This document shows positions 1-8,072 of a stretch of 64,000 nt of DNA, piece by piece. The stretch comes from Betaproteobacteria bacterium HGW-Betaproteobacteria-16 (lineage in GTDB: Bacteria; Pseudomonadota; Gammaproteobacteria; Burkholderiales; Burkholderiaceae_C). The translations under genes were made by a program, and so were the position numbers. Location of the stretch: assembly GCA_002840835.1 (NCBI GenBank), contig PHCQ01000011.1, forward strand, positions 1-64,000, given 5' to 3'. The notes under the pieces are model-generated. The model was given only the letters and a program-made list of their open reading frames with translations, had not been told where the DNA came from and made no database searches. Each line of letters begins with the position of its first letter. Positions within the stretch are counted from its first letter, which is position 1.

Positions 1-895
1 GGTTCGAACCAGCTTCGCCCGCCTCGCAGATCACCAGGCTCTCGGCGCCCAGGTACTCCACCGCCACCACGCGCGCGCGCAGCTTCGGTGTCTCGGCATC
101 AACGGTCATGTCCTCAGGGCGCACGCCCACCAGCATGTCGGGCCTGCCTTGCTGCAGCAGCGATGCGGGAAACAGGTTCATGGCAGGCGAGCCGATGAAG
201 CCGGCCACAAAGCGGGTCTGCGGGCGGGTGTAGAGCTCTTGCGGGCTGCCCTGCTGCTCCACCTTGCCAGCGCGCATCAGCACCACCTTGTCTGCCATGG
301 TCATGGCTTCGGTCTGGTCGTGGGTGACGTAGAGCATGGTGATGCCCAGGCGCTGCTGCAGCTCGCGAATCTCGGCGCGCATCTGCTGTCGCAGTTGGGC
401 GTCCAGGTTGGACAGCGGCTCGTCCATCAGGCACACCGGCGCTTCGGCCACGATGGCGCGGCCCAGTGCCACACGCTGGCGCTGTCCGCCGGAGAGTTGT
501 GAAGGCTTGCGGTCCAGGTACGGCCCCAGGCCCAGCAGGTCGGCGGCGCGCCCCAGTCGGCGCTGGCGCTCGGCTGCGGGCACGCGTCGCACGCTCAGAC
601 CGAACACGATGTTCTCTGCCACCGAGAGATGCGGAAACAACGCGTAGTTCTGAAACACCATGGCCACGCCGCGCTGGGCCGGCGGCGCATGCGTGCGGTC
701 CACACCACCGATGCGGATGCTGCCGCCGTCACACGGCTCCAGGCCGGCGAGCAGCCGCAGCGTGGTGCTCTTGCCGCAGCCGGAAGGCCCCAGCAACGCC
801 ACGAACTCACCCGGTTCGGCCACCAGGGTCACATCGTCCACGGCGGTGTGTGCACCGAAACGGCGGCAGACGTTCTGCAGCTCCACGCGGCTCAC
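1..895 (-). CDS. ABC transporter ATP-binding protein, MalK/UgpC type (3' end cut off by window)
   Basis: Energises uptake of a small solute through a binding-protein-dependent ABC importer; the permease and binding protein are not in the window. Translating the minus strand from the GTG at 893-895 gives about 298 residues: Walker A GPSGCGKST near 36-44, Q-loop FQNYALFPHLS near 81-91, signature LSGGQ near 134-138, Walker B CLMDEP near 155-160, an H-loop YVTHDQ, and a C-terminal TOBE-type segment containing VGVRPEDM. This order is typical of the MalK/UgpC subfamily (usually 350-370 aa), so the last 60 or so residues lie outside the window. The GTG start overlaps the TGA of the upstream DeoR-type gene (GTGA), so the two are probably translationally coupled. 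With a DeoR regulator and a GpdQ-like phosphodiesterase next door, a glycerophosphodiester or glycerol-3-phosphate substrate is my inference. The ATPase family is sure; the substrate is not. Confidence 0.93.
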   Translation of the reverse strand, partial: MSRVELQNVCRRFGAHTAVDDVTLVAEPGEFVALLGPSGCGKSTTLRLLAGLEPCDGGSIRIGGVDRTHAPPAQRGVAMVFQNYALFPHLSVAENIVFGLSVRRVPAAERQRRLGRAADLLGLGPYLDRKPSQLSGGQRQRVALGRAIVAEAPVCLMDEPLSNLDAQLRQQMRAEIRELQQRLGITMLYVTHDQTEAMTMADKVVLMRAGKVEQQGSPQELYTRPQTRFVAGFIGSPAMNLFPASLLQQGRPDMLVGVRPEDMTVDAETPKLRARVVAVEYLGAESLVICEAGEAGSN

Positions 896-1677
896 GATTT
901 CGCCTCCGCGAGGTGAAGATGGCGCGGCGCGCTCTCCACCAACTGATTGAACGGCTCGGCCGGGCGACCGTTGATCACCAGGTGATCCATCACGCCCAGC
1001 GAACCGCCACGCGCCACGGCGGCACGGCCGAACTTGGTGAGGTCGGCCACCAGCACGGCGCTGCGGCAGTTCAGGCGCATGGCCTCGCGGGCCGTCACCT
1101 CGGCGGGGTCGAAGTCCAGCAAGGCGCCGTCTTCGTCGATGCCGCCCACGCCAAACACGGCGAAATCGGTCTTGAAGTTGCCAAAGAATTGCGCGGCGGC
1201 TTCGCCCACCACGTCCATATCCGGCAGGCGCAGGGCACCACCAGCCACACGAATCTCCACACCGGGCGCAGCGGCAAGGGCCAGCACCACGCGCAGGCTG
1301 TTGGTCATCACGCGCAAATCCTGATGCCCGCGCAAGGCCAGCGCCACCTGGTGCGGCGTGGTGCCCAGGCCAATGGACACCGAACTGCCGTCCGGAACCA
1401 TGGCCGCGACCTTGCTGGCAATGGCGCGCTTGGCGTCCAGCTGCTGCACCTGGCGCGTGTCCCACGGCAGGTTGGAGACCGACGCAGGCAGTGTCACGCC
1501 GCCGTGCACGCGGCGCAGGCGACCCTGCTCGCACAAACGGTTCACGGTGCGGCGTATGGTCTGGGGTGTCACACCGAATTGCTCGGCCAGGTCGTGAATG
1601 TCGACCAGCCCTTTCGCGCTGACCAGGTCCACGATGGACTGGTCACGTGAAAAGATTTCCCCTTCCCGGGTGTTCAT
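892..1677 (-). CDS. DeoR/GlpR-family transcriptional regulator
   Basis: Predicted sugar- or glycerol-phosphate-responsive repressor of about 261 aa. The N-terminal winged helix-turn-helix includes GVTPQTIRRTVNRL and the conserved RRVHGG wing, followed by a DeoRC-type sensor domain with an isomerase-like fold (conserved SIGLGTTP and LVADLTKFG). I chose the ATG at 1675-1677, which gives the usual N-terminal length; ATG at 1696-1698 and GTG at 1726-1728 are in-frame alternatives. None has a strong Shine-Dalgarno. The start codon lies inside a GTTCA-TG-TGAAC palindrome that resembles a second palindrome upstream of the divergent phosphodiesterase gene, suggesting autoregulation. It overlaps the downstream ABC ATPase gene by three bases and probably controls both that gene and the divergent one. 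Confidence 0.9.
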   Translation of the reverse strand: MNTREGEIFSRDQSIVDLVSAKGLVDIHDLAEQFGVTPQTIRRTVNRLCEQGRLRRVHGGVTLPASVSNLPWDTRQVQQLDAKRAIASKVAAMVPDGSSVSIGLGTTPHQVALALRGHQDLRVMTNSLRVVLALAAAPGVEIRVAGGALRLPDMDVVGEAAAQFFGNFKTDFAVFGVGGIDEDGALLDFDPAEVTAREAMRLNCRSAVLVADLTKFGRAAVARGGSLGVMDHLVINGRPAEPFNQLVESAPRHLHLAEAKS

Positions 1678-1684
1678 GTGAACG
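1671..1684. promoter_or_regulatory. Candidate DeoR-type operator overlapping the regulator start codon
   Basis: TGTTCA-TG-TGAACG: 12 of the 14 bases form a perfect dyad (GTTCA-N2-TGAAC, 1672-1683). The same motif occurs at 1747-1760. Its position over the regulator's own ATG suggests autorepression. This is inferred from sequence symmetry only. Confidence 0.45.
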
Positions 1685-1722
1685 TCAAGCGAATCCATAC
1701 TTGAAATTCTGAAAGCCGCTTG

Positions 1723-1738
1723 TGACACGAACGTGTCA
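1723..1738. promoter_or_regulatory. Palindrome TGACAC-N4-GTGTCA in the divergent promoter region
   Basis: A perfect 6-base inverted repeat with a GAAC spacer sits midway between the divergent regulator and phosphodiesterase genes. Its sequence differs from the two TGTTCA-N2-TGAACA sites, so it may bind a second regulator. Confidence 0.4.
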
Positions 1739-1746
1739 AACCGATG

Positions 1747-1760
1747 TGTTCAGATGAACA
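1747..1760. promoter_or_regulatory. Candidate DeoR-type operator upstream of the phosphodiesterase gene
   Basis: TGTTCA-GA-TGAACA is a perfect 14-base dyad, 76 bases from the matching dyad at 1671-1684. Two equal half-site pairs flanking a divergent promoter fit DNA looping by one regulator. The regulator identity is inferred from adjacency. Confidence 0.5.
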
Positions 1761-1789
1761 TGCCTAATTTTCACAAGGGAGCGAACGCC

Positions 1790-2626
1790 ATGCCATCCAC
1801 CGCCACGCCCGAATTTTTCGTTCAACTGTCGGACCCGCACATCGTGACCAAGGGCAGGCTGCTGATGGGCGAAGTGGACACGGCCACATTCCTGAAACGC
1901 GCGGTGACGCAGGTCGTGGCCATGGACCAGGCGCCCAGCCACGTGCTCATCACCGGCGACCTGGTGGAGCGCGGCGGGTTGGACGAATACGCCCACCTGC
2001 GCGAACTGCTGGCGCCCCTGACCTGCCCGGTGCTGCTGATGCCGGGCAACCACGACGCAGTGCCCCACCTGCGCGAGGCCTTTGCGGATCACCGCTACCT
2101 GGCCTGCACGGCGCACGACCCTTCGCTGGAAGGTTTCGCACTGTTTGAGGCCAGCCTGGGCAGCCGCCGCCTGCTCGCGCTCGACACCGTGGTGCCCGGA
2201 AAACCCCATGGCAGCCTGTGCGCTGCCCGTCTGGACTGGCTGCGTGCACAACTGGAGGCCGCACCCGGCACACCCACCATCGTGGCCATGCACCACCCAC
2301 CGTTCACCACCGGCATCCGCCACATGGACGACATGGGCCTGCGCGAAGGGGCCGACGAGTTGGAAGCCCTCATCAGCCAGCACCCGCAGGTCGAACGCAT
2401 CCTCTGCGGTCACCTGCATCGCCCCATCACCCGCCACTTTGGCGGCACCGTGGCCATGACCGCACCGTCAACCGCTCACCAGATCACGCTGGGTCTGATG
2501 CCCGACAGTCCGCCTTCCTTCATCTTCGAGCCGCCGGGCTTTTACGTGCACACCGTTCAGGCCGGCCACCTGGTGACCCACCTGCAGCCTGTGGGCGATT
2601 TCGGCGCACCGCAGCTGTTTCGCTGA
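1790..2626 (+). CDS. Calcineurin-like phosphodiesterase, GpdQ/CpdA-like
   Basis: A predicted metal-dependent phosphodiesterase of 278 aa, probably cytoplasmic since no signal peptide is seen. The class III cyclic-nucleotide/glycerophosphodiester phosphodiesterase motifs appear in order: LSDPHI, ITGDLVERG, MPGNHD, MHHPPF and CGHLHRP, which supply the dinuclear metal ligands. Start chosen at ATG 1790 because AAGGGAG lies eight bases upstream; an in-frame GTG at 1733 would run through the operator-like dyad. It is divergent from the DeoR regulator/ABC ATPase pair, which favours a glycerophosphodiester substrate (GpdQ-like) over cAMP, but sequence alone cannot separate these. Confidence 0.88.
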   Translation: MPSTATPEFFVQLSDPHIVTKGRLLMGEVDTATFLKRAVTQVVAMDQAPSHVLITGDLVERGGLDEYAHLRELLAPLTCPVLLMPGNHDAVPHLREAFADHRYLACTAHDPSLEGFALFEASLGSRRLLALDTVVPGKPHGSLCAARLDWLRAQLEAAPGTPTIVAMHHPPFTTGIRHMDDMGLREGADELEALISQHPQVERILCGHLHRPITRHFGGTVAMTAPSTAHQITLGLMPDSPPSFIFEPPGFYVHTVQAGHLVTHLQPVGDFGAPQLFR

Positions 2627-2704
2627 ACCGCCAACGCCCCAGCGCCGGGCAGGGCAGGACCAGGACCGGACCTGACACGGCCGCCCAGCTCACCGAGGCG
2701 GCGC

Positions 2705-4291
2705 CTATGCCCGTTGGGGTGCCAGCGTCTTGCTGTAGAGCGAAGCGCCTGCGAGGTCTTTCAGCGTCACCGTCATGGCGCGGGTTTTGGCGTCGATGTC
2801 GACCTGGCCGAAGAACTGCAAGCCGCTGGACGGCGGTGCGTTCACTTCGGTGGGGGCCTTCTGGTACATCACCTGCATGCCGAAAGTGGCGTCGGTCTTG
2901 TTGGGGCCGAAGCCGCCGGCGTTGAGCGGGCCGGAGACAAATTCCCAGAACGGCGAGAAGTCGCTGAACTGCGCCTTGGCTGGATCGAAGTAGTGCGCCG
3001 CTGTGTAGTGCACGTCAGCGGTGAGCCACACCACGTTTTGGATCCCCGCCTGTTTGATCGCCCGCAGCAGGCCGGCCAGCTCCAGCTCCCTGCCTTTGGG
3101 TGCGCCATCTTCACCGTTGGCGATGGCCTCCCACTTTTCCTTGCCATCGGGCACATGCAGACCGAGCGGCATGTCGGCGGCGATCACCTTCCACACCGCC
3201 TTCGAGCGCTTGAGTCCGTCCAGCAGCCAGTCGAGCTGAGGCTTGCCCATGAACACGGTCTCGGCGCTTTCACTGGTCTGCAGGTTTGCGGTGTTGGGGC
3301 CGCGGTAGCTGCGCATGTCCACCACGAACAGATCGAGCAGCGGGCCTTGTGGCAGGTGGCGGTACACACGCTCGGACTCCACATCGGCCATGCGGCGCAT
3401 GGGCGCAAATTCGTTGAAGGCCTTGGTGGCCCGCGCCACCAGCAGCGGGATGTTTTTCTCGGTGTAGCGCTTGTCGTCGCTCAGATCCTTGGCGTCCGAG
3501 TAGTTGTTGACCACCTCATGGTCGTCCCATTGCCAGATCTGGGGAACCTCGGCCGCCATGCGGCGCACGTTGGCGTCCATCAAGTTGTAGCGGTAGCGGC
3601 CCCGGAATTCGTTCAGCGTTTCAGCGACCTTGCTCACCTCTTCGGTGACCACGTTGTTCCACAGGCCGCCATCGGCCAGCTTCACCTGTGCGCTGATCGG
3701 GCCGTCGGCGTAGATGGTGTCGCCGCAGTGCAGGAAGAAGTCGGGGTTGGTGCTGCGCATCTGCTCGTAGATCTTCATGCCGCCCCAGGCCTCGTTGATG
3801 CCCCAGCCCTGCCCGGCGGTGTCACCGCTCCAGACAAAGCGCACGTCACGCGCGGCCCGGCCCTGGGTGGCCGCCGCTGGCAAACGCAGGTGCCCCTGCA
3901 GGGGCTCGGAGAGCACACGCTCGTTGTGCAGGTCCTGCAGCACCACACGGTAGAAGATCTCCTGGCCGGCGGGCAGTCCGGTGAGGTCGACGCGGCCGGT
4001 GAAATCGGAATCCTCCAGCATGTGCGGGCCACGCACGCGGGTGGCGTTGGCAAAGCTCGCGGTGGTGGCCCACTCCAGCCACAGGCGTGCGGGCCGGTCG
4101 CTGCGCGTCCAGATCACGGCACCATCGGCCTTCGGGTCACCACTTTGAATGCCATGGGCCATTTGCGGGCGCGCGCCATCGCGCGTGACGATGGCGGGAG
4201 CGGCGGCACCTTGCGCCCACACTCGCGACGCAGGCGCCACCACGGCACCTCCCAGAAGAGCCCCACGGGCCATGAAAAGACGACGATCCAT
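2705..4291 (-). CDS. phoD: Alkaline phosphatase D family protein
   Basis: A secreted phosphodiesterase/phosphomonoesterase that releases phosphate from organic esters. The 528-aa product starts with a Tat-type signal (RRLFMARG followed by a hydrophobic stretch and AQGAAAP), then an N-terminal PhoD domain and the metallophosphatase core with WSGDTAGQG, HCGDTIYADGP, WDDHEVVNNY, VDMRSYRG and LTADVHYTAAH. The start at 4291 has GGGAGCG seven bases upstream; a longer frame to 4348 has no reason to be used. It converges with the phosphodiesterase gene and diverges from the molybdenum hydroxylase genes. PhoD enzymes normally depend on Ca/Fe and are exported folded, which fits the twin-arginine signal. 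Confidence 0.93.
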   Translation of the reverse strand: MDRRLFMARGALLGGAVVAPASRVWAQGAAAPAIVTRDGARPQMAHGIQSGDPKADGAVIWTRSDRPARLWLEWATTASFANATRVRGPHMLEDSDFTGRVDLTGLPAGQEIFYRVVLQDLHNERVLSEPLQGHLRLPAAATQGRAARDVRFVWSGDTAGQGWGINEAWGGMKIYEQMRSTNPDFFLHCGDTIYADGPISAQVKLADGGLWNNVVTEEVSKVAETLNEFRGRYRYNLMDANVRRMAAEVPQIWQWDDHEVVNNYSDAKDLSDDKRYTEKNIPLLVARATKAFNEFAPMRRMADVESERVYRHLPQGPLLDLFVVDMRSYRGPNTANLQTSESAETVFMGKPQLDWLLDGLKRSKAVWKVIAADMPLGLHVPDGKEKWEAIANGEDGAPKGRELELAGLLRAIKQAGIQNVVWLTADVHYTAAHYFDPAKAQFSDFSPFWEFVSGPLNAGGFGPNKTDATFGMQVMYQKAPTEVNAPPSSGLQFFGQVDIDAKTRAMTVTLKDLAGASLYSKTLAPQRA

Positions 4292-4423
4292 CAAAACGCT
4301 CCCAAAATGATTGCAACAACACCGCAGTTTTGGCGGGTTTGATGTCATGCGTATGAAGCTGGCGTGTCAGTTCGCCAGAGTGCCAATGCTTCAGCGAATT
4401 GACCGCGATTCAAGGCCCCGCCC

Positions 4424-4457
4424 GGTTGGCGCGCAGGTTCAATACAACGCGCCAACC
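4424..4457. promoter_or_regulatory. Inverted repeat GGTTGGCGCG-N14-CGCGCCAACC upstream of the hydroxylase operon
   Basis: A perfect 10-base inverted repeat with a 14-base spacer lies 41 bases before the 2Fe-2S subunit start codon, in the divergent region shared with phoD. Position and symmetry suggest an operator, possibly for the AraC-type regulator encoded at the end of the operon. It could instead form an mRNA hairpin. Confidence 0.4.
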
Positions 4458-4498
4458 ACCGGCCAGACTGCCAGCCTTCCACACCGCAAGGAGTTGCC

Positions 4499-4957
4499 AT
4501 GCAGTTGAAGGTCAATGGGCGAACAGCGGCCGTGCCGCCCGAATGGCGCGATGAATCGTTGCTGAACGTGCTGCGCGAACCGCTGGGCCTGGTGGGCACC
4601 AAGTTCGGCTGCGGCGCTGGGCTGTGCGGCGCATGCACGGTGCTGCTGGACGGCCAAGCCGTGCGCAGCTGTGTGCTGCCGGTGGCCAACGTGGGTGATG
4701 CCGCCATCACCACCATCGAAGGCCTGGGCACCGCGGAGCAGCTGCACCCAGTGCAGCAGGCCTGGCTGGACGTGGCCGTGCCACAGTGCGGCTACTGCCA
4801 GGCGGGGCAGATCATGAGCACGGTCGCCCTGCTGGGCCGCACACCGCGCCCGGACGACAGCGAGATTGACAGCGCGCTGGCGGGCAACCTTTGCCGCTGC
4901 GGCACGCAGCAGCGTATCCGGCAGGCCGTGAAGCGGGCAGCGGGGATGGCCAGATGA
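4499..4957 (+). CDS. Molybdenum hydroxylase small subunit, [2Fe-2S] protein (isoquinoline 1-oxidoreductase alpha-like)
   Basis: Electron-transfer subunit of a xanthine dehydrogenase-family hydroxylase, 152 aa. The N-terminal plant-type ferredoxin domain carries [16 protein letters not shown], and the C-terminal helical [2Fe-2S] domain carries CGYCQAG and [16 protein letters not shown] at 4488-4493 fixes the start. The stop overlaps the large-subunit ATG (ATGA). There is no FAD subunit in the window, as in the two-subunit isoquinoline 1-oxidoreductase / aldehyde dehydrogenase group, where electrons go to a membrane cytochrome. The substrate (N-heterocycle or aldehyde) cannot be told from sequence. 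Confidence 0.92.
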   Translation: MQLKVNGRTAAVPPEWRDESLLNVLREPLGLVGTKFGCGAGLCGACTVLLDGQAVRSCVLPVANVGDAAITTIEGLGTAEQLHPVQQAWLDVAVPQCGYCQAGQIMSTVALLGRTPRPDDSEIDSALAGNLCRCGTQQRIRQAVKRAAGMAR

Positions 4958-7092
4958 ACACTGTCGCTCTCTCCCGCAGGCGCTTCCTTCAACTGGGCGC
5001 CGCGGGCCTCTCCGTGGCCGTGGTGCCCAGCCTCACCGGCTGCGCGCTGCCGGTGATACCCAAGCGGCCGCAGCCCAGCCTGCAGGACGCCCTGGGCTGG
5101 GTGCGCCATGTGAACGGGCGCACCACGCTGATCATTCCGCGCGTGGAAATGGGCCAGAACATCCTCACGGCCTTGAAGCAGATCGTCTGCCTGGAAATGG
5201 GTGTGGACTGGGACACCGTGAATGCCCAGTTGCACGGCACCTCCACCATCGGCCACGTGCGCGCCACCGTTGGCAGCGATTCGGTGAAAGACTTCGCCCT
5301 GCCCCTGGCGCAAGCCTGCGCCACCTTGCGCGACGCGCTGGCCAGCGGGCAGACGCAAGGCCAGCTCACCGTGGTGGAAAGACCGCTGGACCAGCTGCGT
5401 TTTCTGCAGGTTCGCAGCCCGCTGCCCACCGGGCCGCATCTGCCCATGGAGCAGGCCACCGCCATCGTGCGCGGTGAACCCCTGTATGTGGCCGATGTGC
5501 GCCGGCCTGGCATGCTGTTTGGTCGCGTGTTGCGCGCGCCGGTGTCGCCCGAACTGCGTTCGCGCCCAGGCGACATGAACGAAGCGGCAGCCCGCGCCCT
5601 GCCCGGCTTTGTGGCGCTGGTGCGCGATCCCTTGCTGACCATGAGCAACAGCGAGGGCGTGGGCATTGTGGCGCGCACGCCGGGCGCGCTGGACCGCGTG
5701 GAACAAGCCCTTGCCTTGGCCTGGCAGATCGAAGGCAGCTTCGGGCAGTCGACCATCGACGCCGCCATCGACATCGACCGCCGCCTGGCGCGCAGCCCGC
5801 GCCGGTCCCACCAGGTGCACGATGACAACATCGATACCGAGGACGCCTGGGACGTGGACCTGCGCATCGACGTGCCCCTGGCCGCCCACGCCGCCATCGA
5901 GCCCCGTGCCGCGGTGGCAGAGTTTGACGACCAAGGGGGCCTGCAGCTGTGGGTGGGTTCACAAGATGTTTTCTACCAGCGCGACGTGGTGGCCAAGCGG
6001 CTGGGGCTGTCAGAAAACCAGGTGCAGGTGCACGGCCAGCGCGTGGGTGGTGCGTTTGGTGGCAAGACCATCTGCACCGTGGAGCTGGAAGCGGCTGTGC
6101 TGGCCCGCGCCGCCAAGGCACCGGTGAAGGTGCAATGGAGCCGGGCGCAGGAATTCAAACACGGCTTTCACCGCCCACCTTCCAGCCACCGCATTCGCGC
6201 CCGGCTGCAGGATGGGCGGCTTCAGCACTGGTGGCACAGCTTCGCCAGCAGCCACATCCTGCTCACGTCTGCTGCCGCGCCGCCCTGGCTGCAACTGGTG
6301 ACACACGTGATCGGCGACATGGGCGTGGCACGGGGTGCCACGCTGCCCTACCGCGCCAGGGCACGCCGCTCTGAATTTGACCTGGAGCGGCTGCCGGTAC
6401 ACACCGGCCCTTGGCGCGGCCTGGGCGCCGGCCCCAACGTCTTGGCCCTGGAGTCTGCAATGGATGAATGCGCGCGAACCGCCGGGGCAGACCCGGTGCA
6501 GTTCCGCCTGGATCACATCGACGATCCCCGTCTGGCAGGCGTGCTGCGCATGGCGGTGCAAGCGGCTGAATCGAAGGAGGCACCAGCCGCCATGCCGCAT
6601 GCCAAACGCGGACGTGGTGTGGCCTGCGGCATCTACAAGGAGAAGAGTTACGCCGCCGTGGTGGCCGACGTGCAGGTGGACCCGACCACCGGCGAGATAC
6701 GCGTGCTGCAGATGTGGTGCGCCCATGATTGCGGCCATGTGATCAACGCCGACCAGGTCCGGGCCCAGTGCGAGGGCAACCTGGTGTGGGGCCTGGGCAT
6801 GGCGCTGATGGAGCAGCTGCCAGTAGGCACATCGGAGGTAGCCGCCATGAACTTTGGCGATTCACCCATCCCGCGCATGGGCGATGTGCCGCCCCTGCAG
6901 GTGATGCTGGTGGAAAGCACGGCACCACCCACCGGCGCAGGCGAAACCGCCATCGTGGCCTCTGCCGCCGCCATTGCCAACGCCATCCGCGACGCCGTGG
7001 GGGTCAGGCCCACGCGCCTGCCTGTGCGGGCCGAAGACTTGCGCACAATGATGGGCACCCCATCCAGCACCGCCGTTCCCTCCCGCCCATGA
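4954..7092 (+). CDS. Molybdenum hydroxylase large subunit, molybdopterin-binding (isoquinoline 1-oxidoreductase beta-like)
   Basis: Catalytic subunit of 712 aa that binds molybdopterin cytosine dinucleotide. The N-terminus has a twin-arginine signal, [13 protein letters not shown], followed by a hydrophobic segment and a possible lipobox-like LTGC, so the complex is probably periplasmic with the small subunit carried along. The molybdopterin-binding motif GGAFGGKT is present near two-thirds of the first half, and [11 protein letters not shown] and a C-terminal [10 protein letters not shown] carrying the active-site glutamate follow. The start at 4954 overlaps the stop of the 2Fe-2S subunit, and its own stop overlaps the ATG of the AraC-type regulator, so three genes form one tight unit. 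Family is clear; substrate is not. Confidence 0.92.
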   Translation: MNTVALSRRRFLQLGAAGLSVAVVPSLTGCALPVIPKRPQPSLQDALGWVRHVNGRTTLIIPRVEMGQNILTALKQIVCLEMGVDWDTVNAQLHGTSTIGHVRATVGSDSVKDFALPLAQACATLRDALASGQTQGQLTVVERPLDQLRFLQVRSPLPTGPHLPMEQATAIVRGEPLYVADVRRPGMLFGRVLRAPVSPELRSRPGDMNEAAARALPGFVALVRDPLLTMSNSEGVGIVARTPGALDRVEQALALAWQIEGSFGQSTIDAAIDIDRRLARSPRRSHQVHDDNIDTEDAWDVDLRIDVPLAAHAAIEPRAAVAEFDDQGGLQLWVGSQDVFYQRDVVAKRLGLSENQVQVHGQRVGGAFGGKTICTVELEAAVLARAAKAPVKVQWSRAQEFKHGFHRPPSSHRIRARLQDGRLQHWWHSFASSHILLTSAAAPPWLQLVTHVIGDMGVARGATLPYRARARRSEFDLERLPVHTGPWRGLGAGPNVLALESAMDECARTAGADPVQFRLDHIDDPRLAGVLRMAVQAAESKEAPAAMPHAKRGRGVACGIYKEKSYAAVVADVQVDPTTGEIRVLQMWCAHDCGHVINADQVRAQCEGNLVWGLGMALMEQLPVGTSEVAAMNFGDSPIPRMGDVPPLQVMLVESTAPPTGAGETAIVASAAAIANAIRDAVGVRPTRLPVRAEDLRTMMGTPSSTAVPSRP

Positions 7093-8072
7093 AGCCCCCT
7101 GCCCGCCAGGCACCGACGACAGACTTCGCCAGCGCCGCCATGGTGCGCGTGCTGGCGCAAGGCATGCGCGAGCTGGGACTGAACCCTGATGCCGCCATGC
7201 CCCGGGCTGCAGACCAGCGGGCCACGGTCTCGATCGACGAAAAACGCCTGCTGGTGCGGTCGGCCATCGAACAGGGTGGCTGGGGCTGCCTGGCCTTGCT
7301 GGGGCGCGGCCTGCACGGCTATGCACAAGAGCCCACCCACATTGCGCTGGCCTCTGCCCGCGACGCGCGCGATCTCTTCAACCGCTGGGCGCGCCTGGAG
7401 CAGTACATCCATTCCCGACACCGCATTGACCTGCTGAGCCTGGCGGATGGCGGCGCCCGCATCGCGCACCGCGCCCGTGCCGGTCTGCCGCCACCGCTGT
7501 TGGCCGAGGGCCTGGTGGTGCTGGGCGTGCTGGTGGCATTTCTGGAAGCCGTGGGCGCCACTCAGCTGACTGCGTGGGTGGGCGATGTGCCTGTGTACCC
7601 GGCGCCTGATCCTCACGCGCTGGCAAGGCTGGCGCAGCAAGGCAGCCCGGTGGAATGGCGCATGGCATGGGCGCCCGCCAGCGCCTGGCGTGAAACGCCC
7701 CCCATGGCAGCAGCCCCCCCACCCCATCTGGAGCCCCCACAAACCTGGCCAGTGCACGCACAACAATGCTTCAGCACATTGAGCAAAGACCTCATGGCCC
7801 CGCTGACCTTGCCCGCGTTGGCCGAGGCACAAGGCGAGGCGCCGCGCAGCCTCCAACGCAACCTGAGCCGCGCCGGGCTGAGCTACACGCATGTGCTCTC
7901 TGAAGCGCGCTGCAGGTCTGCGTCATGGTGGCTGCTGAAATCGCCGGCACCCATTGCCGAGGTGGGTTTCGTCAGCGGCTACGCCGACCAGCCCCACTTC
8001 ACCCGCGACTTTCGCACCCGCGTGGGCCTCACACCTCTGCGCTTTCGCACGGAATTCGCTGCAACGGCATGA
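7089..8072 (+). CDS. AraC-family transcriptional regulator
   Basis: A 327-aa regulator with an N-terminal ligand-binding region of the AraC_binding_2/OruR type and a C-terminal double helix-turn-helix (about residues 225-325: SLQRNLSRAGLSYTHVL, then PIAEVGFVSGYADQPHFTRD and the closing GLTPLRFR). Its ATG overlaps the TGA of the hydroxylase large subunit, so regulator and enzyme are co-translated; it most likely controls this operon. The 3' end overlaps the 3' end of the convergent epimerase gene by 44 bases. Confidence 0.88.
   Translation: MKPPARQAPTTDFASAAMVRVLAQGMRELGLNPDAAMPRAADQRATVSIDEKRLLVRSAIEQGGWGCLALLGRGLHGYAQEPTHIALASARDARDLFNRWARLEQYIHSRHRIDLLSLADGGARIAHRARAGLPPPLLAEGLVVLGVLVAFLEAVGATQLTAWVGDVPVYPAPDPHALARLAQQGSPVEWRMAWAPASAWRETPPMAAAPPPHLEPPQTWPVHAQQCFSTLSKDLMAPLTLPALAEAQGEAPRSLQRNLSRAGLSYTHVLSEARCRSASWWLLKSPAPIAEVGFVSGYADQPHFTRDFRTRVGLTPLRFRTEFAATA

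Noticed and set aside
466-1650. 394-codon open frame on the plus strand
   Set aside because: Antisense of the ABC ATPase and DeoR genes.
2714-4342. 542-codon open frame on the plus strand opposite phoD
   Set aside because: Antisense shadow; the minus frame has PhoD motifs and a Tat signal, while the plus frame has His/Val-rich, low-quality protein.
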